DNA from: UBA1014 sp964344035
Lineage (GTDB): Bacteria; SAR324; NAC60-12
Direction: 5' to 3'
NCBI GenBank assembly: GCA_964344035.1
Contig: CAYFLK010000036.1
Span: 1-36,679, forward strand
DNA length: 36,679 nt
Under the pieces are notes generated by a model. It was given only the letters and a program-made list of their open reading frames with translations, searched no databases and was not told the DNA's origin. Position numbers and translations under genes: made by a program. Shown here piece by piece: positions 1 through 8,507 of this stretch (the stretch's first letter is position 1; each line of letters begins with the position of its first letter).

Positions 1-50
1 CATATCTTAGCTGTGTTGCTGGATAATCAACACTTAACTCGAACAGAGCC
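1..50. repeat. Left copy of terminal inverted repeat (probable IS end)
   Basis: These 50 bases are the exact reverse complement of 36628-36677 at the other end of the window. Read outward, the repeat starts GGCTCTGTTCGAG, which looks like an insertion-sequence terminus. The next inward bases (TAAAACTT) differ from those beside the right copy, so the match ends abruptly at the GGCTCTG boundary, as expected for two separate insertions of one element. No transposase is visible because the element body lies outside. An assembly break at a repeat would look the same. I do not assign an IS family. Confidence 0.7.
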
Positions 51-451
51 TAAAACTTTTTTTGTTTATCCACCGGCGACTGATCGCTTTTATAACGTCT
101 GGGATCTTTGTTGACATGCCTCGGTTGTTTTTCCGACAGAGATTGCACATTTTTGGATACCATCCCCTTGGTGTCAGCGTTTCCGCAGAGTTTGATCCGT
201 TCATCTACTGTTCGCGGTGGGGGATAGATATTTTTGCATCCTTTTTTTGCATTCACACGATTCTGTGGAGGTTCATTGCGAATCTTGTTCAGTTGATATC
301 TGCAGCTTGCCGTGCTGCAGCGTTTCATGATCAGGTTCCACACTTTGTCATTGGTTTTCCGCACATAAGATTCAGGCCATGGTTCCGACGCAGACACGTA
401 CATGCACGACAAACAAAACAAACCTCCCAGCACTATTCCTTGCTTCCACAT
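50..451 (-). CDS. Small secreted protein of unknown function, probably truncated at its C-terminus
   Basis: This 133-residue protein has an N-terminal hydrophobic stretch (about residues 5-20) and a plausible signal peptidase I site after VSA near residue 21, so it should be exported. The mature part is basic and has four cysteines (about residues 45, 50, 72 and 89), which suggests disulfides in the periplasm. It lies 73 bp downstream of the acyl-CoA ligase on the same strand and may be the last gene of the sulfonate operon. Its TAG stop spans the junction with the terminal repeat: TA comes from local DNA and G is the first base of the repeat. The visible C-terminus (a run of Lys/Gln ending KKF) is therefore probably created by the insertion, and the ancestral protein may have been longer. 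I recognise no family. Confidence 0.55.
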   Translation of the reverse strand: MWKQGIVLGGLFCLSCMYVSASEPWPESYVRKTNDKVWNLIMKRCSTASCRYQLNKIRNEPPQNRVNAKKGCKNIYPPPRTVDERIKLCGNADTKGMVSKNVQSLSEKQPRHVNKDPRRYKSDQSPVDKQKKF

Positions 452-524
452 TTTATTCCTTTGTAGAGTTTTAATAAACCGCTACAATTTCCATGCCTCA
501 AAAAGAATGGTTATCACCCCCTTT

Positions 525-2099
525 TCAATTTGAATTTACAATTTCTGCAAGACGCAACCGCTGTATTTTCCCGGACGGGCCTTTGGGCAGTTCATTGATA
601 AAGTGTATCCTCCGCGGAGCTTTAAATTCCCCCAGCATAGCGCGGCATAACTCCAGCAGATCCTGCTCGTTACAGCGGGAATTGTCCTTCAGAGTCACGC
701 ATGCTTCAATTTCCTGTCCATAGTGTGGGTCTTCCACGGGGAATCCTGCTGCCTCCACCACATCGGGGTGCTGGTATAAAGCTTCATCGATTTCGCGAGG
801 AGCGATGTTTTCACCTCCCTTGATGATCAGTTCCTTCAGCCTCCCGCGCACAAAAAAATAACCATCTTTATCCATCACCCCCAGGTCTCCGGTCAGGAGC
901 CATCCGTTTTGCAGGGTTTTACGGGTTTCTTCGGGATTTTTGAAATAACCCTTCATGACGTTCGGTCCGCGCACCGCAATCTGTCCTTCCTTTCCGGGAG
1001 GAAGCGAATGCAGCGATTCATCCACTATGCGCACCTCGTTTCCCCAGGCAATCCCGGGAGAGCCATATTTTATCGTTCCGGGCGGGAGAGGATTGGCCAG
1101 GATCGGGGAGCTTGTTTCAGTCAGGCCCATTGTTTCGATAATGCGCACCCCGAACTGCTCTTCAAACTGACGGTGGACCTGCGGCGCCAGCGGCGCAGAT
1201 GCAGACCTGCCGAAACGCAGAAATGACATGGAATCTTTTTCATCAGCTGACATCGTGGTCTTGTTCAGCAAAGCGGACAAAATGGTGGGGACGACGCTGA
1301 ACCAGCTGCACCGGAAATCCCGTATCATTCCCCAGAATGTTCCGGTCCTGAATCGATGAGGCATGACCACGCTGCCCCAGCTGACCAGAGGGCCGAAAAG
1401 AGTGTTCACCAAGCCGTTGATATGATACAGGGGCAGCACGCAAAGCGCCCGGTCGGTAGGACTCAACCTGTGCGATTCGGTGGCATTCATTCCTCCGGAT
1501 ATAATATTCTGATGAGAGAGCAACACCCCCTTGGGCAAACCGGTGGTTCCGGAGGTGTACATCAACAGTGCGTTTTCCCCCGCCAAGGTTTCAGGCTGTG
1601 TGATTTCCGATGTATCAAGATGTTTGGGAAAAGGTGGATTGTCGGCATCGATCACAATCATTTCCGGCGCCTTTGCCATTTCTGAAAGCAGTGATTCGCA
1701 ACGCTCGCGCAGTTCACTTGCCACGAAAACCAAACGGCTTTCAGAATGTTCGAGTACGTATTTCAATTGCCGGTTTCCGGCTGCAAGATTGAGCGGACAA
1801 TATACCTGCCCGCCATACATGACTCCGAGCAGCATCAATGCGCTGGCAACTCCGTTGGGAAGCATGGTCGCCACTGTTTCTTCGTGCCGCAGTCCCTGCT
1901 CATACAGCGCTTGTGAAATCCCTCGTGCATATTCAAGAAGTTCCAGAAATGAAAGGGTGAACCCGGTTTCCGGAGATATCAGAAACACTGAACCCGGATG
2001 CCGCTCTGCCTGTAAAACGACCATGTCGCGTACGCTTTTGCCAAGCAAACTGGAACGGTTCGGTTCGTTTTCCGAAAACATTTTCTTTTCAGAGTCCAT
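525..2099 (-). CDS. sauT: AMP-forming acyl-CoA ligase, probable sulfoacetate-CoA ligase (SauT-like)
   Basis: This is a class I adenylate-forming enzyme of about 524 residues. Visible motifs are the phosphate-binding loop YTSGTTGLPKG (about residue 180), GLTETSSP, the TGD loop with the hinge RLKELIIKGGENI, and the catalytic lysine in PSGKIQR near the C-terminus. The family activates a carboxylate to an acyl-adenylate and then an acyl-CoA. The sulfoacetate assignment comes only from context: the gene overlaps the end of the acylating aldehyde dehydrogenase by 11 bp and lies in an operon with tpa and xsc, resembling the sauS-sauT pair of sulfoacetate users. The start was set at ATG 2099 because the longer reading (to 2144) runs deep into sauS. 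A start at the internal MFSENEP is also possible. Another short acid is an alternative substrate. Confidence 0.7.
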   Translation of the reverse strand: MDSEKKMFSENEPNRSSLLGKSVRDMVVLQAERHPGSVFLISPETGFTLSFLELLEYARGISQALYEQGLRHEETVATMLPNGVASALMLLGVMYGGQVYCPLNLAAGNRQLKYVLEHSESRLVFVASELRERCESLLSEMAKAPEMIVIDADNPPFPKHLDTSEITQPETLAGENALLMYTSGTTGLPKGVLLSHQNIISGGMNATESHRLSPTDRALCVLPLYHINGLVNTLFGPLVSWGSVVMPHRFRTGTFWGMIRDFRCSWFSVVPTILSALLNKTTMSADEKDSMSFLRFGRSASAPLAPQVHRQFEEQFGVRIIETMGLTETSSPILANPLPPGTIKYGSPGIAWGNEVRIVDESLHSLPPGKEGQIAVRGPNVMKGYFKNPEETRKTLQNGWLLTGDLGVMDKDGYFFVRGRLKELIIKGGENIAPREIDEALYQHPDVVEAAGFPVEDPHYGQEIEACVTLKDNSRCNEQDLLELCRAMLGEFKAPRRIHFINELPKGPSGKIQRLRLAEIVNSN

Positions 2100-3489
2100 G
2101 CTTGTTTTTGTAATCGAAAAATACTTCGTCCATACTGATCTCATCCTTTGAGATGCTTGATGAAACCATGGTGATATTGAGAAAGTGCCGGTAGTTCAGG
2201 TTTTCACTGATGCTGTTCCCACCCCATGTGCCGCAGCCCATGGAAAGCGAAAACGGCAAACCATTGTCAAAACCACCTCCGGTTGCAAAGCAATGGGCCT
2301 GGTTCAAAATGACGCGGCACACCGGGAGTTCCAATCCTAGTTTAAGTGCACGTTCCTTCTTTTTTGAATGCAGTCCGATCGAATGGCCCTTGCCCTGATA
2401 GTTGAGCAGCCTCAGGGCCAACCCGGTCGCATCATCAAAGTCTGCGGCACGAAAGACTGCCAGTACAGGGGACAGCTTTTCTCCGGAAAACGGAAATTCC
2501 GAACCAATTCCTGTTTCTTCAACCATCAGAAATGCGCACCCGCTTAAGCCATGCCGATGCAAACCGGCTTTATGACAGATAACCGCCGGTGATTTTGCCA
2601 GTATGTCCCGGTTCAGTTTACCGTCTCGCCATAAAATGTGTTGCAGGCGTTCTTTTTCTTCTGCAACGAGCATGACACCGTTCTGCCGGAACATTCCGTT
2701 CATCATCTCCTCATAAATTTCATCTACTAGAATCAGGTTGTTTTCGGAGGAACAGCTGGTTGCGTGATCAAACGTTTTCGATCTGCTGATTTTCTCCGCC
2801 GCATCCCGCGTATCCGCTGTTTCATCTACTATCACGCTCACATTACCCATGCCGACCCCGATTGCCGGAGTGCCACTGGAATATGCCGCGCGCACATTGT
2901 TTTGTGAGCCGGTCACGACCACCAAATCGGACTGTTTCATCAACTCCCCGGATGTTGCTTTGTTGACAGGTGCAGGAAGCTGCTGCACCAGGTTTTCAGG
3001 GGCCTTCACGCGTTTCAGTTCATGGTTTACATGTTTGAGCAGTTCCTCGAGGACCGCCTCACCTGAAGGTGAAGGCGCGATGATAATTGAATTCCTGCAC
3101 TTGAGCGCGTTGAGGATGTTGTTCAACGGTGTTGCCAGCGGGTTGGTGGACGGCGTAAGCGCGGCAACAACACCAACCGGACGTGCGATTTCGACTATGC
3201 CCCTGGATTTGCACTCATTGATGATGCCGATTGTTTTCACTTTTTTCAGGTCCCGCAGCAGTCCCAGCGTTTTTCGTTCATTTTTCCGCACCTTGTCTTC
3301 CACACGCCCCAATCCCGTCATGCGCAGCGCCAACCGTGAAAGTTGCCGGTTGTGTTTCGGGTTGAGGAGGGCCCAAGCCGCGGCAATCACCGCTTCATCG
3401 ACTTCCGACTGAGAGTATTTGTCAAACTCCTCCTGCGCAGCCCTCGCACGGGAGATGAGCAGGGAAACCGCTTGTTCATGAGTATTCAT
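2089..3489 (-). CDS. sauS: CoA-acylating aldehyde dehydrogenase, probable sulfoacetaldehyde dehydrogenase (SauS-like)
   Basis: This 466-residue protein belongs to the acylating aldehyde dehydrogenase group (EutE/PduP/SauS type). The cofactor-binding part includes RPVGVVAALTPSTNP (about residues 103-117). The catalytic cysteine is Cys246 in HATSCSSEN. The family interconverts an aldehyde plus CoA and NAD(P)+ with acyl-CoA and NAD(P)H. Next to tpa and xsc, the likely reaction is sulfoacetyl-CoA to sulfoacetaldehyde, feeding Xsc, or the reverse as an overflow route. It overlaps the ligase by 11 bp, so the two are probably translationally coupled. A 244-bp gap with an imperfect hairpin separates it from ald upstream. 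No shell-targeting extension or microcompartment genes are present, which argues against an ethanolamine or propanediol role. Confidence 0.75.
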   Translation of the reverse strand: MNTHEQAVSLLISRARAAQEEFDKYSQSEVDEAVIAAAWALLNPKHNRQLSRLALRMTGLGRVEDKVRKNERKTLGLLRDLKKVKTIGIINECKSRGIVEIARPVGVVAALTPSTNPLATPLNNILNALKCRNSIIIAPSPSGEAVLEELLKHVNHELKRVKAPENLVQQLPAPVNKATSGELMKQSDLVVVTGSQNNVRAAYSSGTPAIGVGMGNVSVIVDETADTRDAAEKISRSKTFDHATSCSSENNLILVDEIYEEMMNGMFRQNGVMLVAEEKERLQHILWRDGKLNRDILAKSPAVICHKAGLHRHGLSGCAFLMVEETGIGSEFPFSGEKLSPVLAVFRAADFDDATGLALRLLNYQGKGHSIGLHSKKKERALKLGLELPVCRVILNQAHCFATGGGFDNGLPFSLSMGCGTWGGNSISENLNYRHFLNITMVSSSISKDEISMDEVFFDYKNKHGL

Positions 3490-3640
3490 ATGAGAATAAA
3501 CGCAAAAGTGATGGTGATATATCAGTTTGTATTTTTGTCAGTGAAGGCTTCAATTTCTGTTTCTGGGAAGACTATCACAGGAATTCCAGGTAATTCCAGG
3601 AATAAGGGAGCGAATTTTACGGGGATTATTCTGTCTTACA

Positions 3641-3677
3641 TACCCCTGGATCATCCGCCCTGCGGAGGAAGGGGGTA
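3641..3677 (-). other. Imperfect hairpin in the ald-sauS gap
   Basis: Within the 244-bp gap between ald and sauS, TACCCC (3641-3646) pairs with GGGGTA (3672-3677), and TCCGC pairs with GCGGA (3654-3666) inside it. No U-run follows on the minus-strand transcript, so it is not a classical terminator. It could be an attenuator or an mRNA-processing structure that lowers expression of the sau pair. A short tandem duplication (AATTCCAGG twice, near 3580-3600) lies beside it. Confidence 0.3.
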
Positions 3678-3733
3678 ACGAAGGAACCCCGCCACCCAAC
3701 TTGTTTTGTCAAATGACGGGGGGAGGGAGCTTT

Positions 3734-4846
3734 TTAAAGAGCCTGATCAACCGGAAGGTGCTCGTAACCCAAAGATTCTGCCACGCCTTCGCAGGTGACA
3801 TGTCCGGCATGGGTGTTAAGCCCGAGAGCGAGGGAATGATCAGCCTGTGATGCCGCTCTCCAGCCATGATCGGCCAGCTGCAAGGCATAGGGCAGGGTGA
3901 CATTTGTCAGCGCAAGCGTAGAGGTACGTGGAACCGCGCCGGGCATGTTGCCAACCGAGTAATGTATGACGCCATGCCGCTCGTAAATCGGGTTGTCATG
4001 GTACGTCACCCTGTCGATGGTTTCAATGCAACCACCTTGATCAATTGCGACATCCACGATGACGGCCCCGGGTTTCATGGTTTTCACCATTTCTTCACTG
4101 ACCAGATGCGGGGCCTTTGCTCCCGGAATGAGCACACCTCCAACAAGCAGGTCTGCCTTTTTCACTGCGTCGGCAATATTGTAACGGTTGGACATAACCA
4201 ATTCCACGCGATCGCTGAATACATCATCGAGATAACGCAGGCGGTCCGCGCTGATGTCAAGGATGGTCACTTTGGCGCCCATACCCACCGCCATTTTTGC
4301 CGAATTGAGCCCGACTATTCCTCCACCGATGATGACTACATCGGCAGGGCTGACCCCGGGAACCCCGCCGAGCAGGACTCCCTGGCCACCCTGAGGTTTT
4401 TCCAGGAAACGCGCGCCGACCTGCACCGCCATTCTCCCAGCGACTTCACTCATGGGAGTGAGAAGGGGCAGGCTGCCGTTTTCCAGCTGCACCGTTTCAT
4501 ACGCGATCGAAGTGGTTTTACTGTCCACCAATGCCTGGGTCAGCGGACCTTCCGCGGCAAGGTGGAGGTAGGTGAAAATCACCAGGTCGTCCCGGAAATA
4601 CCCATATTCATCCGCAAGCGGTTCTTTCACCTTGTAGACCATTTCAGTAGACCATGCCTCTTCGGCGGTTTGGACGATATGGGCCCCTGCCGCGGAATAT
4701 GCCTCATCCGCAAAACCGCTGCCGCTGCCGGCGTTTGTTTCCACCAGCACTTTGTGTCCGTGCTGTGTCAACTCCGCGACGCCTGCGGGGGTCATGCCGA
4801 CCCGGTTTTCCATGGTCTTGATTTCCTTTGGTACGCCAATGATCAT
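3734..4846 (-). CDS. ald: Alanine dehydrogenase
   Basis: At 370 residues this matches the normal length of the family. It opens with the hallmark GVPKEIKTMENRVGMTP. The predicted catalytic Lys74 (VKEP) and His95 (TYLHLA) are in place, and the NAD-binding glycine-rich loop GGGIVGLNSAKMA begins near residue 173. It oxidises L-alanine to pyruvate and ammonium with NAD+. Here it follows tpa by 77 bp, and its role is to regenerate the pyruvate consumed by taurine transamination, releasing taurine nitrogen as ammonium. A GGAG ribosome-binding site lies 7 bases before the ATG. Confidence 0.95.
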   Translation of the reverse strand: MIIGVPKEIKTMENRVGMTPAGVAELTQHGHKVLVETNAGSGSGFADEAYSAAGAHIVQTAEEAWSTEMVYKVKEPLADEYGYFRDDLVIFTYLHLAAEGPLTQALVDSKTTSIAYETVQLENGSLPLLTPMSEVAGRMAVQVGARFLEKPQGGQGVLLGGVPGVSPADVVIIGGGIVGLNSAKMAVGMGAKVTILDISADRLRYLDDVFSDRVELVMSNRYNIADAVKKADLLVGGVLIPGAKAPHLVSEEMVKTMKPGAVIVDVAIDQGGCIETIDRVTYHDNPIYERHGVIHYSVGNMPGAVPRTSTLALTNVTLPYALQLADHGWRAASQADHSLALGLNTHAGHVTCEGVAESLGYEHLPVDQAL

Positions 4847-4923
4847 TTTATTCTCCAGTTTGTCGTTTCATTTTTTTATTTGATTTCAACGCTGAAGCGT
4901 TGACAAACCAAATTTTGTTGCTG

Positions 4924-6279
4924 TCAGTTCAATGTCTGCTGCAGTGCATTCCTGATTGCGGACACCATCTCATCCGCCTCCTTTTCCTGAAGTACAAGCG
5001 GGGGTGCAAGAATGATCACATTTCCCAATCCCGGAACGGTATTCACGTTTCGCCCAACCAACACCCCTTGTTTTGCGCATGATTGCACCACTGCGTTTGC
5101 CATGGTTGCAGCCATCGGGGTTTTACTATCCTTGTCGGAAACCAATTCAAGCCCCGCAAGCAATCCCTTACCACGTATTTCACCAACAAGCGGGTGATTT
5201 TGCAGTTCCTGCATTTGAGACATCAGGTAGCCTCCAATACTCCTCGAATTTTCATGTAGGCCTTCCCGCTCGATGATTTCAATGTTTTTCAACCCCACCG
5301 CGGTGGCAACAGGATGTCCGCCGTAGGTGTTCACCTGCCGGAAATGGGACAGGTCCCCGGGCTCCCCGTAAAAAGCCTCAAATATCTCCTCTTTCACTAC
5401 GGTAGCCGCCAGTGGCAGGTAACCGCTGGAAATGCCCTTGCCGAATGTGAAAATATCCGCTTTCACATTCCAAAGCTCGTGTCCAAACATGCGCCCGGTT
5501 CTTCCAAATCCGGAAACCACTTCGTCTAGGATTAACAGGACTCCATATTTGTCACAGACCTCCCGGACCCGAGGCAGGTAGTTGTCAGGTGGTATTAGGA
5601 TGCCGCCTCCGGAAATCATTGGCTCCATGATAAATGCCGCAACAGTCTCTTCTCCTTCATAGTTGATCGTATCTTCCAGCATCTTTGCGCATTCCTCACC
5701 ATGTTCCTCCGGTGTCAGTTTCGCATGACGACGGTAGGGATATGGAGGGGGAATATGCAAAAAACCCACGGCCATTGGATCGTAGCCCGTTTTACGTTCC
5801 GACTGTCCGGTGGCTGTCATTGCCGCAATGGTGTTGCCGTGGTATGCGCGGTGCCGTGAGATGATTTTGTATTTCCGCGGGTTGCCTGTTTGCAGATGAT
5901 ACTGGCGGGAAATTTTGAATGCGGTTTCATTTGCTTCTGAACCGCTGCTTGTGAAATACACATGCCCCTGCTCCATTTCGAGCATGTTGAGGAGTTTTTC
6001 TGAAAGATCCACCGCCGGATCATGCGTCATCACAGGCGCTAGGTAAGCGAGTTTTTCCATTTGTTTACTGGAAACTTCCGCAAGTTCTTTTCTTCCATAA
6101 CCCACATTGACGCACCACAATCCGGCAATCCCATCCAGCAGCCGTTCACCGTCTTCATTGTAAAGATAACACCCCTCTCCGCGGACTATGTGTTTGGGCG
6201 GGTTGGTCCGGAGCGGTTTGTGCTGTGTCATCGGACGCCAAAGCGCGTCCGGGGTATTTAAATTTAATTGTGTGTCCAT
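4924..6279 (-). CDS. tpa: Taurine--pyruvate aminotransferase
   Basis: This class III PLP-dependent aminotransferase has about 451 residues. Motifs include SSGSEANETA for phosphate binding, LDEVVSGFGRTGR, and the Schiff-base lysine near residue 281 in TFGKGISSG. The family also contains omega-amino acid:pyruvate transaminases, but the adjacent ald and xsc point strongly to Tpa: taurine plus pyruvate gives sulfoacetaldehyde plus alanine. I chose ATG 6279 over the in-frame ATG at 6285 because the strong AAGGAGA directly abuts the upper ATG and is 6-7 bases from the lower one. It lies 77 bp after xsc and is probably in the same transcript. Confidence 0.92.
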   Translation of the reverse strand: MDTQLNLNTPDALWRPMTQHKPLRTNPPKHIVRGEGCYLYNEDGERLLDGIAGLWCVNVGYGRKELAEVSSKQMEKLAYLAPVMTHDPAVDLSEKLLNMLEMEQGHVYFTSSGSEANETAFKISRQYHLQTGNPRKYKIISRHRAYHGNTIAAMTATGQSERKTGYDPMAVGFLHIPPPYPYRRHAKLTPEEHGEECAKMLEDTINYEGEETVAAFIMEPMISGGGILIPPDNYLPRVREVCDKYGVLLILDEVVSGFGRTGRMFGHELWNVKADIFTFGKGISSGYLPLAATVVKEEIFEAFYGEPGDLSHFRQVNTYGGHPVATAVGLKNIEIIEREGLHENSRSIGGYLMSQMQELQNHPLVGEIRGKGLLAGLELVSDKDSKTPMAATMANAVVQSCAKQGVLVGRNVNTVPGLGNVIILAPPLVLQEKEADEMVSAIRNALQQTLN

Positions 6280-6356
6280 TGTCATTCTCCTTGAATGATG
6301 ACTTTCACGTGTTTGTATCTGTGTACGCCCGCAAACATTCGGGCATTCGAGAGAGT

Positions 6357-8126
6357 CTATTGCGGACGCATGTCATCTCTGCTGATTCCCGCAACTGAAA
6401 CCGGCGTTTTCATCGCGTCCCGACGGAAAGGCTCCCCCAGTTCCTGATTCAGGATTGCTTCGATGAATGTAGTCTGATCATTCTCGATCTGCGCTTTGAC
6501 AGCGTTGTTCAACGCATCTGTCAGTTCCTCCATCGTCCGTGCTTGAACACCGTTGAGTCCGCAGGCTTTGGCAATGTTCGCATAGGAAACCTTCAGGTCA
6601 AGTTCTGTTCCGACAAAATTGTCGGCATACCAAAGGGTTGTGTTTCGTTTCTCCGCGCCCCACTGGTAATTCCGGAAGATCACCATCGTGATGGATGGCC
6701 AATTATCACGTCCGATGGCAGTCATCTCGTTCATGGAAATTCCGAAAGCACCATCGCCGGCAAAACCAACAACGGGTGTATTTCTGTTGGCGATTTTAGC
6801 ACCAACGATTGACGGGAACCCGTATCCACAGGGTCCGAACAACCCTGGGGCCAGGTATTTCCTGCCTTTTTCAAAAGTCGGGTAGGCGTTGCCTATCGCG
6901 CAGTTGTTGCCGATATCAGACGATATGATCGCGTCTCCTGGAAGGGCGGACATAATAGCGCGCCAGGCCATGCGTGCTGACATGTATTCGGGCTGCCGAT
7001 TGCGCACGCGCTCGTTCCAAGTCGTGCCGGTGTCGTCTTCCTCATGGTCCATCGAAGCGAGGGTTTGCGCCCACTTGGTTTTCTTGTCGGCGATCAGGTT
7101 CCGGCGTTCCTGACGGCCTGCGTTACCGGCATCGTCGGCAAGCTGATCAAGGAGCTGTCCGGCAACCTTACCTGCATCCCCCACAATTCCGACTGAGACC
7201 GGTTTCGTCAGCCCGATCCGGTCAGGATTGATATCCACCTGAATTAGTTTTGCTTTGGCCGGCCAGTAATCCAGGTCATAGCCAGGCAGAGTAGAGAATG
7301 GATTCAAGCGCGTACCCAGAGCCAGGACAACATCGGCCTGACTAATCAGTTCCATAGCAGCTTTGGAACCGTTGTAACCAAGTGGACCAGCAAAAAGCGG
7401 GTGAGACCCCGGGAAAGCATCATTATGCTGATAATTGCAGCAGACCGGGGCGCCCAGCCGTTCAGCAAGAGCTTGGGAAGCCGGAATCGCATCCCCCAGC
7501 ACTACCCCCGCACCGTTCAGGATTACGGGAAATTTCGCGTCTGACAGCAACTGCGCCGCCACGGCAACGGCATCCGTCCCGCCGGATGGGAATTCGAAAT
7601 CAACAATAGCGGGCAATTCAATGTCGATGACCTGTGTCCAAATATCGCGGGGCACGTTGATCTGTGCCGGTGCTGACATGCGCTTAGCTTTGACGATGAC
7701 CCGGTTCAACACTTCAGCAACCCTGGAAGGTTCGCGCACCTCTTCCTGGTAGGCAACCATGTCTTTAAAAGCTGCCAGCTGTTCGACTTCCTGAAATCCA
7801 CCCTGGCCGATGGTTTTGTTGGCTGCCTGCGGGGTGACAAGCAGCATCGGCGTGTGATTCCAGTAAGCGGTTTTGACACTGGTGACGAAGTTGGTGATGC
7901 CCGGACCATTTTGTCCAATGATCATCGCCATCTTTCCTGATGTCCGCGTGAATCCGTCCGCCATGTAACCGCCGTTGCATTCATGAGCAGCATCCCAAAA
8001 CTCAATGCCCGCCTTTGGAAAATAATCGGATATGGGCATGAAAGCGGAACCGATGATGCCGAAGGCATTCTCGATGCCGTGCATCTGCAGCACTTTTACA
8101 AAAGCCTCTTCAGTAGTCATTTTCAT
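6357..8126 (-). CDS. xsc: Sulfoacetaldehyde acetyltransferase
   Basis: This 589-residue ThDP-dependent enzyme has the domain order of the acetolactate-synthase superfamily: PYR domain, central domain, PP domain. The activating glutamate is Glu49 (HECNGGYMADGFTR) and the Mg/ThDP motif starts with GDGAFG near residue 457. The sequence is Xsc-like throughout, and the 5' position next to tpa and ald supports this. It converts sulfoacetaldehyde and phosphate into acetyl phosphate and sulfite, cleaving the C-S bond in the cytoplasm. The ATG at 8126 has an AAAGGA site 8 bases upstream. The promoter lies about 350 bp upstream. No pta and no sulfite exporter or oxidase is in the window, so these steps must be encoded elsewhere. 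Confidence 0.95.
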   Translation of the reverse strand: MKMTTEEAFVKVLQMHGIENAFGIIGSAFMPISDYFPKAGIEFWDAAHECNGGYMADGFTRTSGKMAMIIGQNGPGITNFVTSVKTAYWNHTPMLLVTPQAANKTIGQGGFQEVEQLAAFKDMVAYQEEVREPSRVAEVLNRVIVKAKRMSAPAQINVPRDIWTQVIDIELPAIVDFEFPSGGTDAVAVAAQLLSDAKFPVILNGAGVVLGDAIPASQALAERLGAPVCCNYQHNDAFPGSHPLFAGPLGYNGSKAAMELISQADVVLALGTRLNPFSTLPGYDLDYWPAKAKLIQVDINPDRIGLTKPVSVGIVGDAGKVAGQLLDQLADDAGNAGRQERRNLIADKKTKWAQTLASMDHEEDDTGTTWNERVRNRQPEYMSARMAWRAIMSALPGDAIISSDIGNNCAIGNAYPTFEKGRKYLAPGLFGPCGYGFPSIVGAKIANRNTPVVGFAGDGAFGISMNEMTAIGRDNWPSITMVIFRNYQWGAEKRNTTLWYADNFVGTELDLKVSYANIAKACGLNGVQARTMEELTDALNNAVKAQIENDQTTFIEAILNQELGEPFRRDAMKTPVSVAGISRDDMRPQ

Positions 8127-8451
8127 GTGCAGTTTCCTTTCTCAGGGTTGGGTTTGCTGATGGTGCTTGTACTGGTTCCTGCCTGTTGTGCGGAAAAGAG
8201 GATTTACCGCCGATGCATCATTCTGTGCTCAGTGGGCATCATTCCGCATCCTATCATTGAACAGCCCTGATTCAGAAATTGATCATGCTCCGCGGACTAC
8301 CGGGATAAACAGCATTTTCCATGCAGCCCTGACTGCATGTCCAGCACAATTTGGTCGATGATATTATTCAGTACAATGTTCTGAATTCCTCTGCCTATTC
8401 AGCAATTTCAACAAAATAAAGCGCCTTTGGCAGAACAAATTACCGGTGAAG
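8127..8451 (-). other. Long 5' leader of xsc
   Basis: If transcription starts near 8472, xsc has an untranslated leader of about 345 nt. I see no convincing gene in it. It holds two short stem-loops: CATGCAG/CTGCATG (8320-8339, 6-nt loop) and ATTCAG/CTGAAT (8366-8386). I do not recognise a known riboswitch. The part from 8508 to 8753, upstream of the promoter, shows nothing further that I can support. Confidence 0.3.
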
Positions 8452-8507
8452 TCACTCTACAAAGTGAGCTTCTGGCTCATTATATGAGACTTATAATCTC
8501 ATTTCAC
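8452..8507 (-). promoter_or_regulatory. Predicted xsc promoter with two operator palindromes
   Basis: On the minus strand a perfect -10 (TATAAT, 8484-8479) and a -35-like GTGAAA (8507-8502) are exactly 17 bp apart. The whole spacer is a palindrome of the form TGAGAC-N5-ATCTCA (8485-8501). A second palindrome, TGAGC-N5-GCTCA (8465-8479), covers the predicted transcription start near 8472. TCACT-N6-AGTGA (8452-8467) overlaps it. The TGAGAC-type half-sites recur around the divergent iclR/binding-protein region, so the IclR-family protein is the likely ligand. The position between -35 and -10 would suit repression. Inferred from sequence only. Confidence 0.6.

Noticed and set aside
1531..2151. 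206-codon open frame on the plus strand
   Set aside because: Antisense to the acyl-CoA ligase; Ser/Arg-rich shadow composition without motifs.
2089..4846. Ethanolamine/propanediol microcompartment locus, because of the EutE/PduP-like dehydrogenase
   Set aside because: No shell proteins, ammonia-lyase or diol dehydratase, and no encapsulation extension; sulfonate genes surround it.
3866..4903. 345-codon open frame on the plus strand
   Set aside because: Lies antisense to ald, whose family match is certain; composition (many His, Arg, Gln) is typical of a shadow frame.
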